A stretch of 17,826 bases of DNA from Acetobacteraceae bacterium (GTDB lineage Bacteria > Pseudomonadota > Alphaproteobacteria > Acetobacterales > Acetobacteraceae), in assembly GCA_030039695.1 (NCBI GenBank), contig JASHVB010000696.1:1-17826 (forward strand), given 5' to 3'. A model generated the notes under the pieces. That model worked only from the letters and a program-made list of their open reading frames with translations, was not told the DNA's origin and searched no databases. Of this stretch, positions 7,761 to 15,389 are shown piece after piece (the stretch's first letter is position 1; each line of letters opens with the position of its first letter). The position numbers and the translations under genes are program-made.

Positions 7761-8005
7761 GTCGCGCTCGGCTGTGTCACGTCCGACGCAGTGCGTCTCT
7801 GAACAACGATGTGGAGCTGTTGCCGGAGGTCGATGACGTTGTCTGGCACGACGGAACGACTTGCGGCTAATTGCGAGATCAATTGCCACTGACTCCGGCA
7901 GCCAATTTCGCCCACGAGATTGCCCGTCCGCACCAAATCTTCATCGCTGGGCCTGACACGCCAGGCAACGTCGCCTTGCGTGAACTGCAACGTCTGACCC
8001 GACAT
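7727..8005 (-). CDS. Hypothetical small ORF, possibly a remnant
   Basis: From the ATG at 8005 a 92-residue frame reads MSGQTLQFTQGDVAWRVRPS, then LVGEIGCRSQWQLISQLAA and VVPDNVIDLRQQLHIVV. For about 65 residues it looks like an ordinary soluble alpha/beta protein with moderately GC-rich third positions. The last 25 residues are low in character. There is no Shine-Dalgarno before the ATG, and the upstream bases are one arm of the palindrome at 8001-8074, so expression as annotated is doubtful. I do not recognise a family. It may be a fragment cut off by the repeat element. Confidence 0.25.
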   Translation of the reverse strand: MSGQTLQFTQGDVAWRVRPSDEDLVRTGNLVGEIGCRSQWQLISQLAASRSVVPDNVIDLRQQLHIVVQRRTASDVTQPSATYRPCGSRGSS

Positions 8006-8074
8006 CGTGAGCAGCGTAGCGACGGAGCAATCTCCCGCACGCGATTGCTCCGTCACTACGCTTCCCGCAATGAC
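8001..8074. repeat. Long imperfect palindrome (dispersed-repeat type)
   Basis: Two 32-base arms (8001-8032 and 8043-8074) flank a 10-base loop. The inner 20 bp of the stem pair with a single mismatch (8013-8032 with 8043-8062), and the outer 12 positions pair at 7. The ends (GTCATTGCGG on one arm, GGAGCAATC at the loop side) resemble a family of GTCATTGCGAG...GAAGCAATC palindromes that I recall as dispersed intergenic repeats in several bacterial phyla. It lies 15 bp beyond the stop of the VOC gene at 8090, where its RNA hairpin could act as a 3' end or terminator. No transposase is adjacent. Confidence 0.75.
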
Positions 8075-8089
8075 AGATGCGGCGCGACG

Positions 8090-8935
8090 TTATTCGTGAA
8101 ATTCCAGCGTTGCGCCAAACGCCAAGGACGCTGGCACGACGATGCGGCTTGCGAACTGCTGCACGTCACTCACGCCGCCCGCCTCGAGTGCGGACTCAAC
8201 GCTTCGCAGCGACCGCGTGCGCAAACTCAGGACTGCCATGAACTCCGTGCGTCCAGCACCGTGTGCGCGCGCGTCGCCAAACTCGCTCTTCAGAGCATCC
8301 GGGGAGACCACGTCGAAGCGCGACAAGCCAACAGCCAGCGAACAGCCGTCCGGCGTCTCGCGAACCGCGTCGCTACCGAACATGCGGGCAAACACGCTGC
8401 CGATCGACGCAGGATTCTGAGCGGCGATCACTGCGCGTGACACTCCGATGACACCGTTTGCGTGATGCCGCCATTCGTCGCGCCAGACTAGATCGCGGGT
8501 GAGGTGATGACAGAAATAGATCCGGCCGGCACTTACGGTGCCTTGGCTCACGCTCACGGTGCGGAAGGTCGCGTCACGCGCACCGCCCGGGAGTTCAACA
8601 GGTCGCGAGAACTGTCGCGGCGGATCGACCGGCACGCCGGCCGCGCGTAACGCCGCATAGGTGCGGTTGGAATCGTCGGTGCCAAATACCAACCCGTTCA
8701 AGCCCTCGGGTGACGTGAGGATTTCCTGGCGACGCGTCTCGTTGGCCGGAGCAGCGATCAGTTCGAGATACTCGGTGCCGAACATCGCGAGGTGATTCAT
8801 CGAGCCCAGCGTGTGATAGCCGCGTGGTGTCAGCGTGAATCCAAGGCGGCGGAAGGCCTCCGCTCCCGCCTCGATGCGGTCGCGCACGTTGATCACAACA
8901 TGGTCAAGTGTCGGAACGGGCAAGGCGTCCGGCAT
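8090..8935 (-). CDS. VOC family protein, Glyoxalase_3-like domain
   Basis: A 281-residue cytoplasmic protein with the vicinal-oxygen-chelate fold. The N-terminal LDHVVINVRDRIEAGAEAF, RRLGFTLTPRGYHTLGSMNH and FGTEYLELIA are typical of the Glyoxalase_3-like group (PF13468 type). A second half (RAVIAAQNPASIGSVFARMF onward) looks like another, more divergent beta-alpha-beta module. His12 of the LDHV motif and Glu58 of YLELI are candidate metal ligands by analogy, but the reaction is unknown. ATG 8935 is preceded by GAGGGG with 6-base spacing. The gene stands alone, 170 bp from ligD, and the intervening terminator makes readthrough from ligD unlikely, so it should have its own promoter in 8936-8980. 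Confidence 0.88.
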   Translation of the reverse strand: MPDALPVPTLDHVVINVRDRIEAGAEAFRRLGFTLTPRGYHTLGSMNHLAMFGTEYLELIAAPANETRRQEILTSPEGLNGLVFGTDDSNRTYAALRAAGVPVDPPRQFSRPVELPGGARDATFRTVSVSQGTVSAGRIYFCHHLTRDLVWRDEWRHHANGVIGVSRAVIAAQNPASIGSVFARMFGSDAVRETPDGCSLAVGLSRFDVVSPDALKSEFGDARAHGAGRTEFMAVLSLRTRSLRSVESALEAGGVSDVQQFASRIVVPASLAFGATLEFHE

Positions 8936-8980
8936 GGCAATCCCCTCAAATCACAGATCATTCATGGCGCGATGGCGGGC

Positions 8981-9012
8981 AAACAAAAAGGCGGCGCCCA
9001 CGGGGCGCCGCC
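8981..9012 (-). terminator. Intrinsic terminator of ligD
   Basis: On the minus strand a perfect 10-bp GC stem (GGCGGCGCCC with GGGCGCCGCC, 8990-8999 and 9003-9012, 3-base loop) is followed by TTTTTGTTT. It lies about 95 bases beyond the ligD stop and is a textbook Rho-independent terminator. It separates ligD from the VOC gene downstream. The plus-strand direction lacks a T tract. Confidence 0.92.
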
Positions 9013-9105
9013 AAGTTTGGGGGGGAAACGTCACGCGACGGAGCGGCACCGGCCGTCCGCCGCACTCTGCACATTGGTCCAGCCTGCGATAAGTCAAGGT
9101 CACAG

Positions 9106-11748
9106 TTACGCGCGCCGTTTCGGTTGGGGCGCCGCGATGATCGTGGCCTTGCCTGAGCGGTGCCCGGTGGGGGTGCTGCGCCGAGTGTTCTGGGTCCCCA
9201 GATCCGGCAATTGCTGACGGAGCTTGTGAAACCCGGCCCACGGGTCGGATGAGAGCTTCTCCAGCCGTTCCGGTACGCTGCACAGTGTGAATGTGGCGGG
9301 GTCGAGCTTGTCTGTTACTTCGTCCCACGAGAGCGGCGTCGCGACCGTCGCGCCCGGCCGGGCCCGCGGACAGAACGAAGCAACCGCCGTTGCGCCAAGC
9401 GCGTTGCGCAACCAGTCCAACAGTATGCGGCCGCGCCGGTCCGCTTTCTTAACCGTCGAGAGAAACCGCTCAGGGCTTTCTTCGCTCATCAGCTCCGCGA
9501 AGGCGCGACAAAACGGCTTGACGGCGTTCCAATCGGCCTTTGGCGTGATTGGCGCGACGACGTGCAGCCCCTTGCCGCCGGTGGTGCGGCAAAACGATGT
9601 GATGTTCAATTGCCGCAGTCGGTCGCGTACGTCGTGTGCCGCTTTCGTCACGTCAGCAAACGGCACGCCTTCGCCCGGATCGAGGTCGAACACAAGGGTG
9701 TCGGCGTGGTACGGATCCGCTTCGGCCGCGCCCCAGGCATGCAGCTCGATGGCGGAAATCTGCGCCATTCCAACCAGTCCGTGTAAGTCGTCGATCGCGA
9801 GATAGGGCGAGGTTTCGATGCGGCCTTCACGGATGCCGTGGGGCAGCGTGCCGTGGCCGTTCTTCTGAAAAAAGTGCTCCCGGTTGATGCCATCGGGGCA
9901 GCGCACGATCGCCAGTGGGCGCTTGGCAAGGCTCGGGAGAGCGTGGTCGGCCATCGTCACCCAGTATTCCGCGAGCTCGCGTTTGGTGATGCCTGGCCAC
10001 AATTCGCGGTCGGGATGCGTCAGCGTCACACCGGCTATTTCGACTGTGTGCGCCTTCGGCGCACGTGCGGTCACAATGCGGGCTGCCGCGGCACGGCGCA
10101 TCGGCGGCATGGCAAGTTTCGGTCCGGACGGCGCGTCACCACGGAGTGGATTAGGATGAATGGTGTGACGCTTGGCCTTCGGGTCGGCGATGTCGCGCAC
10201 CACCTCGTTTGCGGACTTGTCTTCGCGCAGGCCGAGATACACTGCCTGACGCACGCGGCCCGCACCGGACCAGGAAATGTACCGGGTTTCGGCAACGAGC
10301 TTTGGCGCCACCCACTGAATTGACTTGTCCAGCGGATCGCCAGCGACGAGCAGATCCAGCGGCGGATTGGATGCCAGGTCGTCCAGCTTTTGCCGCAGAG
10401 TTCCCAGTTCATCATCGGAAAACCCTGTTCCCACGCCGCCCGCGTAATGCAAATGGTGGTCGTGATCGTAGTATCCAAGATGCAACGAACCGAGGCTCAT
10501 GCGGCTGCCGCGGGGCGGCGTCCAGCCAAGGATAATGAATTCCTCGCGGCCCGCGCATTTTACTTTCAGCCAGTCACGACCGCGCCCGGCCTGGTAAGGC
10601 GCGTCGGCCTGCTTGCAGATGATACCTTCCAGCTTCATGCGGCACGCCTCGCGGCGCATGGCGGCTGCGTTGCCGATATGATGATCGCTATAGCGCAACA
10701 TGCCGTGCCAGTCATTTAGTTCGCGCAGAACCGCCTTGCGGTCGGCAAGACGGCACTGACGCAGGTCCCAGCCGTTCAGATGCAGCAGGTCGAACAAATA
10801 GAAGAAGAGCGTAGTGTCTTTGCCGGCGGACAACGCATTCTGCAACTCGGGGAAACTGGAAATGCCGTCAGCGTCTAGCGCAACCAGTTCACCGTCGACC
10901 AGCGCTGTGTCGGCGTGCAGCCTCGCGACTGCGCGCGCCACAGCGGGCAAACGCGCGGTCCAATCGTTGCCGTTGCGCGTGATCAGGCGAACCTTGCCCC
11001 GGTCGAGCCAGGCGAGCAGCCGGTAGCCGTCGAACTTGATTTCGTTGATCCAGTTGTCGCCGACTGGAGGGTCGTCGGCAATGGCGCAAAGCTGCGGCGA
11101 CTGACGCGCTGGCAGCTTACCACGTTTGGCGCCGGGCCTCGGTGGGCCCTTCGATGCAGCTTTCTTGCGCTGCGGTTTGGGCGGGTCCGTTTCACGCTCG
11201 ATCGTGGCTGTGTCGGCGCCCGCGTGGGCTGCCTCGTCGTGGCCCTTGAACAACAGCCAAATGTCCTGTCGGCTGCGTTGGCCCGGCTTCGGGCGCAGGC
11301 GCACCAGATGGAAGCGCCCGTTGAGCCGCTGGCCATGCAGAGCGAAGGTCAGCTCGCCCTTGCGTATGCCTTCGTCCGGATTGTTCAACGGTTTCCAGGT
11401 ACCGCGGTCCCAAATTTCGACTTTGCCCGCGCCGTACTGTCCGTCAGGAATGTCGCCGGCGAAGCTGGCATAGTCGAGCGGGTGGTCTTCCACATGAACC
11501 GCGACGTTCCTGTCCTTCGGATCGAGCGACGGGCCTTTGCGTACCGCCCAGCTCCACAGCACTCCGTCATGCTCCAGGCGGAAATCGTAATGCAGACCGG
11601 CGCGGTGCGCCTGGTGTTTCTGCACCACGAAGATCGGTGCGCCGCCTGACTTGCGTGTTTCGTTCGGCGCCGGTTCCTGCGTGACCGAGAAGTCGCGTTT
11701 AGCTCGATAAGTGCGGATCGACGTATCGCGTGCGATGCTGCGTGCCAC
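9106..11748 (-). CDS. ligD: Multidomain ATP-dependent DNA ligase LigD (NHEJ)
   Basis: LigD repairs double-strand breaks with Ku by processing and ligating ends. All three domains are present in the order PE-LIG-POL over 880 residues (P. aeruginosa LigD is 840). The 3'-phosphoesterase (about 38-165) has His45, His53, Asp55, Arg57, His89 and Tyr93 at the catalytic positions. The ligase (about 220-530) has nucleophile Lys238 in EIKFDGYR, EGIICK (374-379) and WLKVK (393-397). The polymerase/primase (about 570-850) has Asp688, Asp690 and Asp778 plus His729 in GGKGLHV. The polymerase aspartates are offset by a constant 19 from the Pseudomonas numbering I recall, so the enzyme looks intact. The PE motif has two extra residues (AG) between His45 and His53. 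The tail is basic (PQPKRRA). The start is GTG 11748 with GTGAGG 7 bases upstream. No ku gene lies in the window. Confidence 0.97.
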   Translation of the reverse strand: MARSIARDTSIRTYRAKRDFSVTQEPAPNETRKSGGAPIFVVQKHQAHRAGLHYDFRLEHDGVLWSWAVRKGPSLDPKDRNVAVHVEDHPLDYASFAGDIPDGQYGAGKVEIWDRGTWKPLNNPDEGIRKGELTFALHGQRLNGRFHLVRLRPKPGQRSRQDIWLLFKGHDEAAHAGADTATIERETDPPKPQRKKAASKGPPRPGAKRGKLPARQSPQLCAIADDPPVGDNWINEIKFDGYRLLAWLDRGKVRLITRNGNDWTARLPAVARAVARLHADTALVDGELVALDADGISSFPELQNALSAGKDTTLFFYLFDLLHLNGWDLRQCRLADRKAVLRELNDWHGMLRYSDHHIGNAAAMRREACRMKLEGIICKQADAPYQAGRGRDWLKVKCAGREEFIILGWTPPRGSRMSLGSLHLGYYDHDHHLHYAGGVGTGFSDDELGTLRQKLDDLASNPPLDLLVAGDPLDKSIQWVAPKLVAETRYISWSGAGRVRQAVYLGLREDKSANEVVRDIADPKAKRHTIHPNPLRGDAPSGPKLAMPPMRRAAAARIVTARAPKAHTVEIAGVTLTHPDRELWPGITKRELAEYWVTMADHALPSLAKRPLAIVRCPDGINREHFFQKNGHGTLPHGIREGRIETSPYLAIDDLHGLVGMAQISAIELHAWGAAEADPYHADTLVFDLDPGEGVPFADVTKAAHDVRDRLRQLNITSFCRTTGGKGLHVVAPITPKADWNAVKPFCRAFAELMSEESPERFLSTVKKADRRGRILLDWLRNALGATAVASFCPRARPGATVATPLSWDEVTDKLDPATFTLCSVPERLEKLSSDPWAGFHKLRQQLPDLGTQNTRRSTPTGHRSGKATIIAAPQPKRRA

Positions 11749-11848
11749 AACGGGGCCTCACTTCAGTGACCGGTTTGAGATGTCGCGTGCGTTCTCCGTA
11801 TTGAAGCAGTGAGCCGGCGCACGAGCGTGTGAGCCGCCTTCTGCCAGG

Positions 11849-13207
11849 TCAGCTGACGGCAGCGATCGATTCGCCGACGATCTGCACGATGCGATCCAAG
11901 GTCGCTTCCGGTGTCATCAGTGGTGGCGCGAAGCAGAGCGAGTCGCCGCTGACCGGTGCGGTGCCGCCGCCGCGCTGGCGGATGATCAGGCCGTGCCTGG
12001 CCGCTTCGGCGACGACGCGGCCGCCGGGACCGATCGCCGGCTGGCCCGTGCCTTTGTCCGCGACCAGCTCGATCGCCGCCATCATGCCGAGGCCGCGCAC
12101 ATCGCCGACACAGGGCAGGCTACGCAGCGTCTCAAGCCCCTGCAGGAACCGTTTGCCTTGTACGGCGGCGCGCTCGACCAGGCCCTCCTTCTCGATGATG
12201 TCGATGTTGGCGAGGCCGACGGCGCAGCAGCTTGGATGGCCCGAGTAGGTCGCTGCGTGCATGAGACGTTCGTCGGGCGGTGCGTCCTCGATCACCTGGT
12301 GCAGGCGCTTCGACACGATGACGCCGCCGAGCGGCAGGTAACCCGAGGTGACGCCCTTGGCGAAGGACATGATGTCCGGCTGCACGCCCCAGTGGTCGAG
12401 GGCGAACCAGCGGCCAGTGCGGCCGAAGCCGGTGATCACCTCGTCGGCGATCAGCAACACGTCGTGGCGATTGCAGATTTCGCGCAGGCGCGGGAAATAA
12501 GTTGGCGGTGGAACGATCACGCCGCCGGCGCCCATTACCGGTTCGCAGATCACCGCGGCAACGGTGTCGGCGCCACCGGCGAGGATCGCCTCCTCAACTG
12601 CGTCCGCCGCGCCGATGCCGGCGTCGCCATTGCCGGGCCAGCGATAGGGATAGGGCGCCGCGACCTGCAGGAATTCAGGCACCAGGGGGCCGAACATCTT
12701 GTGATAGCCTGCGAGCGCTGTGGCGCTCATCGCCGCCAAAGTCACGCCGTGATAGCCAAACTGACGCGAGATGATCTTCACCTTGTTTGGCTTGCCCATG
12801 CGCTTCCAGTAGTAGCGCGCAAACTTGAACGCGCTTTCATTAGATTCGGCGCCACCGGTGGTGAAGTAAGCAGCCTCCATGTTGTCGTAGGCGAGGCCGA
12901 CGATGCGTTCCGCTAGGCGGATCGCTGGCTCATTGGAGAACCCCGAATAGGCCGAAGCGTAGGCGAGCTTCGCCATTTGCGCTTGCGCCGCATCGGCCAG
13001 TTCCTTGCGGCCATGGCCGATGTTGACGTTCCACAGGCAGGACAGGCCGTCGATGTATTCGCGGCCATCGGACGCGCGGAGCATGGCGCCGTGGCCTTCG
13101 GCAAATATGCGCGTGGACCCATAGTCGGCGGCGAAGTGGAGGGGGTGGATCAGGTGGCGGTGATCGGCCTCAATCAGCATATCGGTCGGAATGGCGAAAT
13201 CGTTCAT
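11849..13207 (-). CDS. Class III (omega-type) PLP-dependent aminotransferase
   Basis: Transfers an amino group between an amine or omega-amino acid and a keto acid such as pyruvate. The 452-residue protein shows the fold-type I hallmarks: GGAESNE (118-124) for cofactor phosphate, Tyr152 in GYHG, Asp255 in ADEVITGFGRTG, and the Schiff-base lysine Lys284 in SFAKGVTSGYLPLGG. GLSCLWNVNIGHG near residue 60 resembles omega-transaminases of the putrescine-pyruvate or beta-alanine-pyruvate type. I chose ATG 13207 (AGGTG 5 bases upstream, start MNDFAIPTDML). The frame continues to 13564, but that extension lacks homology and has no ribosome binding site. The gene ends 100 bp before ligD in the same direction, and the gap shows no terminator. 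The amine substrate is not determinable. Confidence 0.95.
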   Translation of the reverse strand: MNDFAIPTDMLIEADHRHLIHPLHFAADYGSTRIFAEGHGAMLRASDGREYIDGLSCLWNVNIGHGRKELADAAQAQMAKLAYASAYSGFSNEPAIRLAERIVGLAYDNMEAAYFTTGGAESNESAFKFARYYWKRMGKPNKVKIISRQFGYHGVTLAAMSATALAGYHKMFGPLVPEFLQVAAPYPYRWPGNGDAGIGAADAVEEAILAGGADTVAAVICEPVMGAGGVIVPPPTYFPRLREICNRHDVLLIADEVITGFGRTGRWFALDHWGVQPDIMSFAKGVTSGYLPLGGVIVSKRLHQVIEDAPPDERLMHAATYSGHPSCCAVGLANIDIIEKEGLVERAAVQGKRFLQGLETLRSLPCVGDVRGLGMMAAIELVADKGTGQPAIGPGGRVVAEAARHGLIIRQRGGGTAPVSGDSLCFAPPLMTPEATLDRIVQIVGESIAAVS

Positions 13208-13707
13208 GGGGGCACCTGCGACTTGTGGGCGCAGGGTATCGCTGATCGGGGGAGAGTGGAAGGAAGCAGCGCCCCGTATGGGCGGATTGCCCGAGTTGAG
13301 CCGTTCGAGGACCTCTGTTGGCACCTTCTTTGTGCGCTGGTTTGACCGGGAGATTTCGCTCAACTCTATCGTCCCCGCATGCTCTATGAGGGACGGGTGC
13401 TGAGGACGTACATCTCGACGCGGATCTCGTGTGGACCTTGCTGCGCTGGCCGGACGTCCCGTCGCAGGCCATGGGCACTCTGCTGCACGCCACGCAAATA
13501 GTGCCCGATGTCGCGCACGAGCTGACCGGGCAGTCCGAGCGAAATCGCGTCGTTGTTGATACACGCTATGCGGGCAGTTTCGCCTAAAGTGTGAGAACTA
13601 CCTTTGGTTGACCTTGTCTTGGCAGATTCTACCGCGGTGCAGTGGCCTTGAACCCGTGCGCGGGGCCGCCACCCTGCTTGCGCCCTAACGTACGGGAACC
13701 CAACGCC
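13208..13707. other. Gene-poor stretch upstream of the aminotransferase
   Basis: These 500 bp contain no intact gene. The aminotransferase promoter should lie in the left part, though no clear -35/-10 pair is visible. The right part holds a plus-strand coding-like fragment (13390-13587), listed separately. Together with the PrpF-like stub that follows, the stretch looks like a deletion scar. Confidence 0.55.
13390..13587 (+). pseudogene. Apparent 3' gene fragment, unidentified
   Basis: The frame is open from just after a stop at 13387-13389 and ends with TAA at 13585-13587. It reads EDVHLDADLVWTLLRW, then SQAMGTLLHATQIVPDVAHE and RNRVVVDTRYAGSFA. About three quarters of third positions are G/C and G is enriched at first positions, which is the local coding signature. 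There is no usable start codon early in the frame and no ribosome binding site, so it looks like the C-terminal end of a lost gene. It has the same orientation as the PrpF-like stub 120 bp downstream and may come from the same lost operon. Family unknown. Confidence 0.35.
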
Positions 13708-13800
13708 ATGCCCGACCCGACCACGTTGCCCTGCACCATCATGGCGCGGCGGTACCAGCAAGGCCGTGTACCTGCGCTATGTCGGCCTGGCGCGTGAAAG
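13708..13800 (+). pseudogene. 5' stub of a PrpF/4-oxalomesaconate tautomerase-like gene, frameshifted
   Basis: The ATG at 13708 encodes MPDPTTLPCTIM. After one extra G at 13744 the frame resumes as RGGTSKAVYLR. Joined, LPCTIM-RGGTSK matches the highly conserved N-terminus of the PrpF family (2-methylaconitate isomerase, 4-oxalomesaconate tautomerase), whose members begin with an IPxxxMRGGTSKG signature. Only about 25 family-like residues remain of roughly 350-400. Homology ends near 13780, just before the convergent monooxygenase stop at 13806. The +1 frameshift and truncation make this a non-functional relic. Family PrpF versus GalD/LigU-type cannot be separated from so little sequence. Confidence 0.6.
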
Positions 13801-13805
13801 TCTGG

Positions 13806-14822
13806 CTAACCGCTGTGCGTCATCCCTACCAGCGGCCTCACCTCTTCCGCCAGCAAATGCAATTGCTCCATCGCCAATGCATTTGGCATCCCCGGCCAGT
13901 GCACCGAGGCCACCAAATGGTTCACCCCTAGCCGCTTGTTCAAACGCATCAACTGCTCCGCGACCTCTGCTGGCGACCCGAGCAGGAACCGGTCCTCCAG
14001 CAGTTCGCGGAACTCGTGGTCGAAATTGTCGCCCTTCGGCATCACCTTGTCCTGCCCCCAGGCGCGATACGCCTTGTACTTCTCCTCCAGGTACGGCTGC
14101 GCGCGGCGGATCGCCTCGTGCCGCGTTGGCGCCACAAACACCTCCCGCCGCATCGGCACTTCGGCCGGGAATGCCCGGCCGTATTCCTCGAGCGTGCGTT
14201 TGTACACATCCATCTGCCGCTCGATCGTCGCCAGCGTGTTGTGGGGGTTGATGTACCAGCAATCGCCCAGCCGCGCCGCGCGCCGTATCGCCACATCGGC
14301 GTTGGCGCCGATCCAGATCGGCGGTGTCGGCTTTTGCAGCGGTTTCACCGGGCATGATGCATTGTCGAGTTCCCAGCCCGCACCCCGCATGCTAACGAAC
14401 TCCTCGGTCCACAAGCGGCGGATTGCGGTCAGCGTCTCCTCGAACCGAACGCCCAATCCCCCACGCGGCACGCCGAATGCCTTGAACTCGACGTCGCGAT
14501 AGCCGATGCCGGCGCCGAACACGAGCTTGCCCCTGCACAGCAGATCGAGCGTCGCTAATTGTTCTGCCAGCTCCAGCGGCTTGTGCAGCGGCACCAGGAC
14601 CAGACCGAGGATGATGCGTAGCCGTGGCGCGATCGCCGTGCAGTAGGCGAGGAAAGGAATCTGCTGCACGGTCTCGAACGGGTGCGCGCTGAAATGTGAG
14701 CCTTTCACGATGCCGTCAAAGCCAAGGCTTTCGGCGCAACGCACCAGCTCGAGGTCGTCTTGCAAATGCCCTTCGGTGTCGCCAGGCGGGTGCTGGCCGC
14801 GCACGATCAGACTGAACTTCAT
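13806..14822 (-). CDS. LLM class (luciferase-like) flavin-dependent oxidoreductase
   Basis: A 338-residue TIM-barrel protein of the bacterial luciferase-like monooxygenase family. It would use reduced flavin (FMN, or F420 in some taxa) to oxidise an organic substrate in the cytoplasm. Family blocks visible are LVRCAESLGFDGIVKGSHFS, the barrel strands LRIILGLVLVPLHKPLELAEQLATLD (read across 90-115), LVFGAGIGYRDVEFKAFGVP, the clamp region RFEETLTAIRRLWTEE, and PPIWIGANADVAIRRAARLGD. Length is normal and both ends look complete. Its ATG overlaps the upstream VOC gene stop as ATGA (14819-14822), so translation is probably coupled and the two proteins probably serve one pathway. The stop abuts the truncated PrpF-like relic. 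The substrate is unknown; an NADH-flavin reductase partner is not seen here. Confidence 0.93.
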   Translation of the reverse strand: MKFSLIVRGQHPPGDTEGHLQDDLELVRCAESLGFDGIVKGSHFSAHPFETVQQIPFLAYCTAIAPRLRIILGLVLVPLHKPLELAEQLATLDLLCRGKLVFGAGIGYRDVEFKAFGVPRGGLGVRFEETLTAIRRLWTEEFVSMRGAGWELDNASCPVKPLQKPTPPIWIGANADVAIRRAARLGDCWYINPHNTLATIERQMDVYKRTLEEYGRAFPAEVPMRREVFVAPTRHEAIRRAQPYLEEKYKAYRAWGQDKVMPKGDNFDHEFRELLEDRFLLGSPAEVAEQLMRLNKRLGVNHLVASVHWPGMPNALAMEQLHLLAEEVRPLVGMTHSG

Positions 14823-15283
14823 CCGCGCGCCTCTTCGGCCATGCCCTTTTCCGCCAGTTCTTGTCTGGCTTTTTCGTTCTTGCCTAACGCCAGCCCCATG
14901 CCGCGCAGCACATTCGGCGCTTTGGTGAACTGGATGTTGGCGTATTCAATAATCTCCAGCCGGTTGCCCCACGGATCGAGAAAGTCGAGGAACGGCCCTT
15001 CCACCATCTGCGCGCCGGCGGCCGTCGCGAGTTCCAGGATGCGTGAGCGGTTGTCCACTACCAGGCCGATATGCCGGCGCTCGGTCTGGGTCCGCGCCGG
15101 CGTCGGCGCGAGCGTCAGGTTGATGAACTGATCGCCCATGTCGATGAAGGCGTTGCGTTCGCCTTTGCCGCGCAGGGTGAAGCTGAAAAGCCGGCCGTAC
15201 CATTCCAGCGCCGCCTCGATATCGCCAACCTCGAGCGCCACATGGTTGATGCCGACCAGCCGTGGTTTGCTGTTGTCGCTCAT
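14819..15283 (-). CDS. VOC family protein (glyoxalase/ring-cleavage dioxygenase fold)
   Basis: A 154-residue single-domain vicinal-oxygen-chelate protein. The metal-ligand pattern is present: His14 in GINHVALEVGD, His71 in RRHIGLVVDN and Glu110 in DPWGNRLEIIEY. The last 40 residues (APNVLRGMGLALGKNEKARQ) form a charged helical tail beyond the usual domain. The reaction could be isomerase, dioxygenase or a resistance-type activity, and sequence alone does not decide. I chose ATG 15283 because GAGGAGG lies 6 bases upstream; the frame reaches 15391 but would then overlap the divergent gene. Its stop overlaps the start of the LLM monooxygenase by 4 bases (ATGA), a two-gene operon. Confidence 0.92.
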   Translation of the reverse strand: MSDNSKPRLVGINHVALEVGDIEAALEWYGRLFSFTLRGKGERNAFIDMGDQFINLTLAPTPARTQTERRHIGLVVDNRSRILELATAAGAQMVEGPFLDFLDPWGNRLEIIEYANIQFTKAPNVLRGMGLALGKNEKARQELAEKGMAEEARG

Positions 15284-15389
15284 GTCCTGCCTCCTCTGAG
15301 AAACCTGGGGATGGCGTATCCGGGCATCCCGTGCGTGGCAAGCGGCATGCGGCGTGCTATCGGTGCCGCAGCCAATACGTGAGGACGCC
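15284..15389. promoter_or_regulatory. Compact divergent promoter region between two VOC genes
   Basis: Only 106 bp separate two divergent VOC genes, so both promoters must be packed here. An inverted repeat GGGATG-N11-CATCCC (15308-15313 with 15325-15330) sits near the minus-strand gene and could be an operator for a shared regulator. I see no consensus -35/-10 elements. Both ribosome binding sites (GAGGAGG for the minus gene, GAGG for the plus gene) lie within the region. Confidence 0.45.

Larger units (their letters stand above)
7131..8089. other. Gene-poor stretch with coding-like debris and repeats
   Basis: About 960 bp between the CoA-transferase and the VOC gene hold no intact recognisable gene. 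The stretch contains two short plus-strand blocks with coding-like codon use in different frames, a perfect 33-bp tandem duplication, a minus-strand coding-like block and a long palindrome; each is listed separately. The mixture of frames and strands suggests decayed genes joined by insertions and deletions. Confidence 0.6.

Noticed and set aside
11993..12916. 307-residue plus-strand frame inside the aminotransferase gene
   Set aside because: It is fully antisense to a gene with strong family motifs, its translation is Arg/Ala/His-rich without domain character, and it has no ribosome binding site. It follows from high GC at third positions.
13208..13564. N-terminal extension of the aminotransferase
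   Set aside because: Arg/Pro/Ser-rich translation without homology and no ribosome binding site; MNDFAIPTD at 13207 fits the family.
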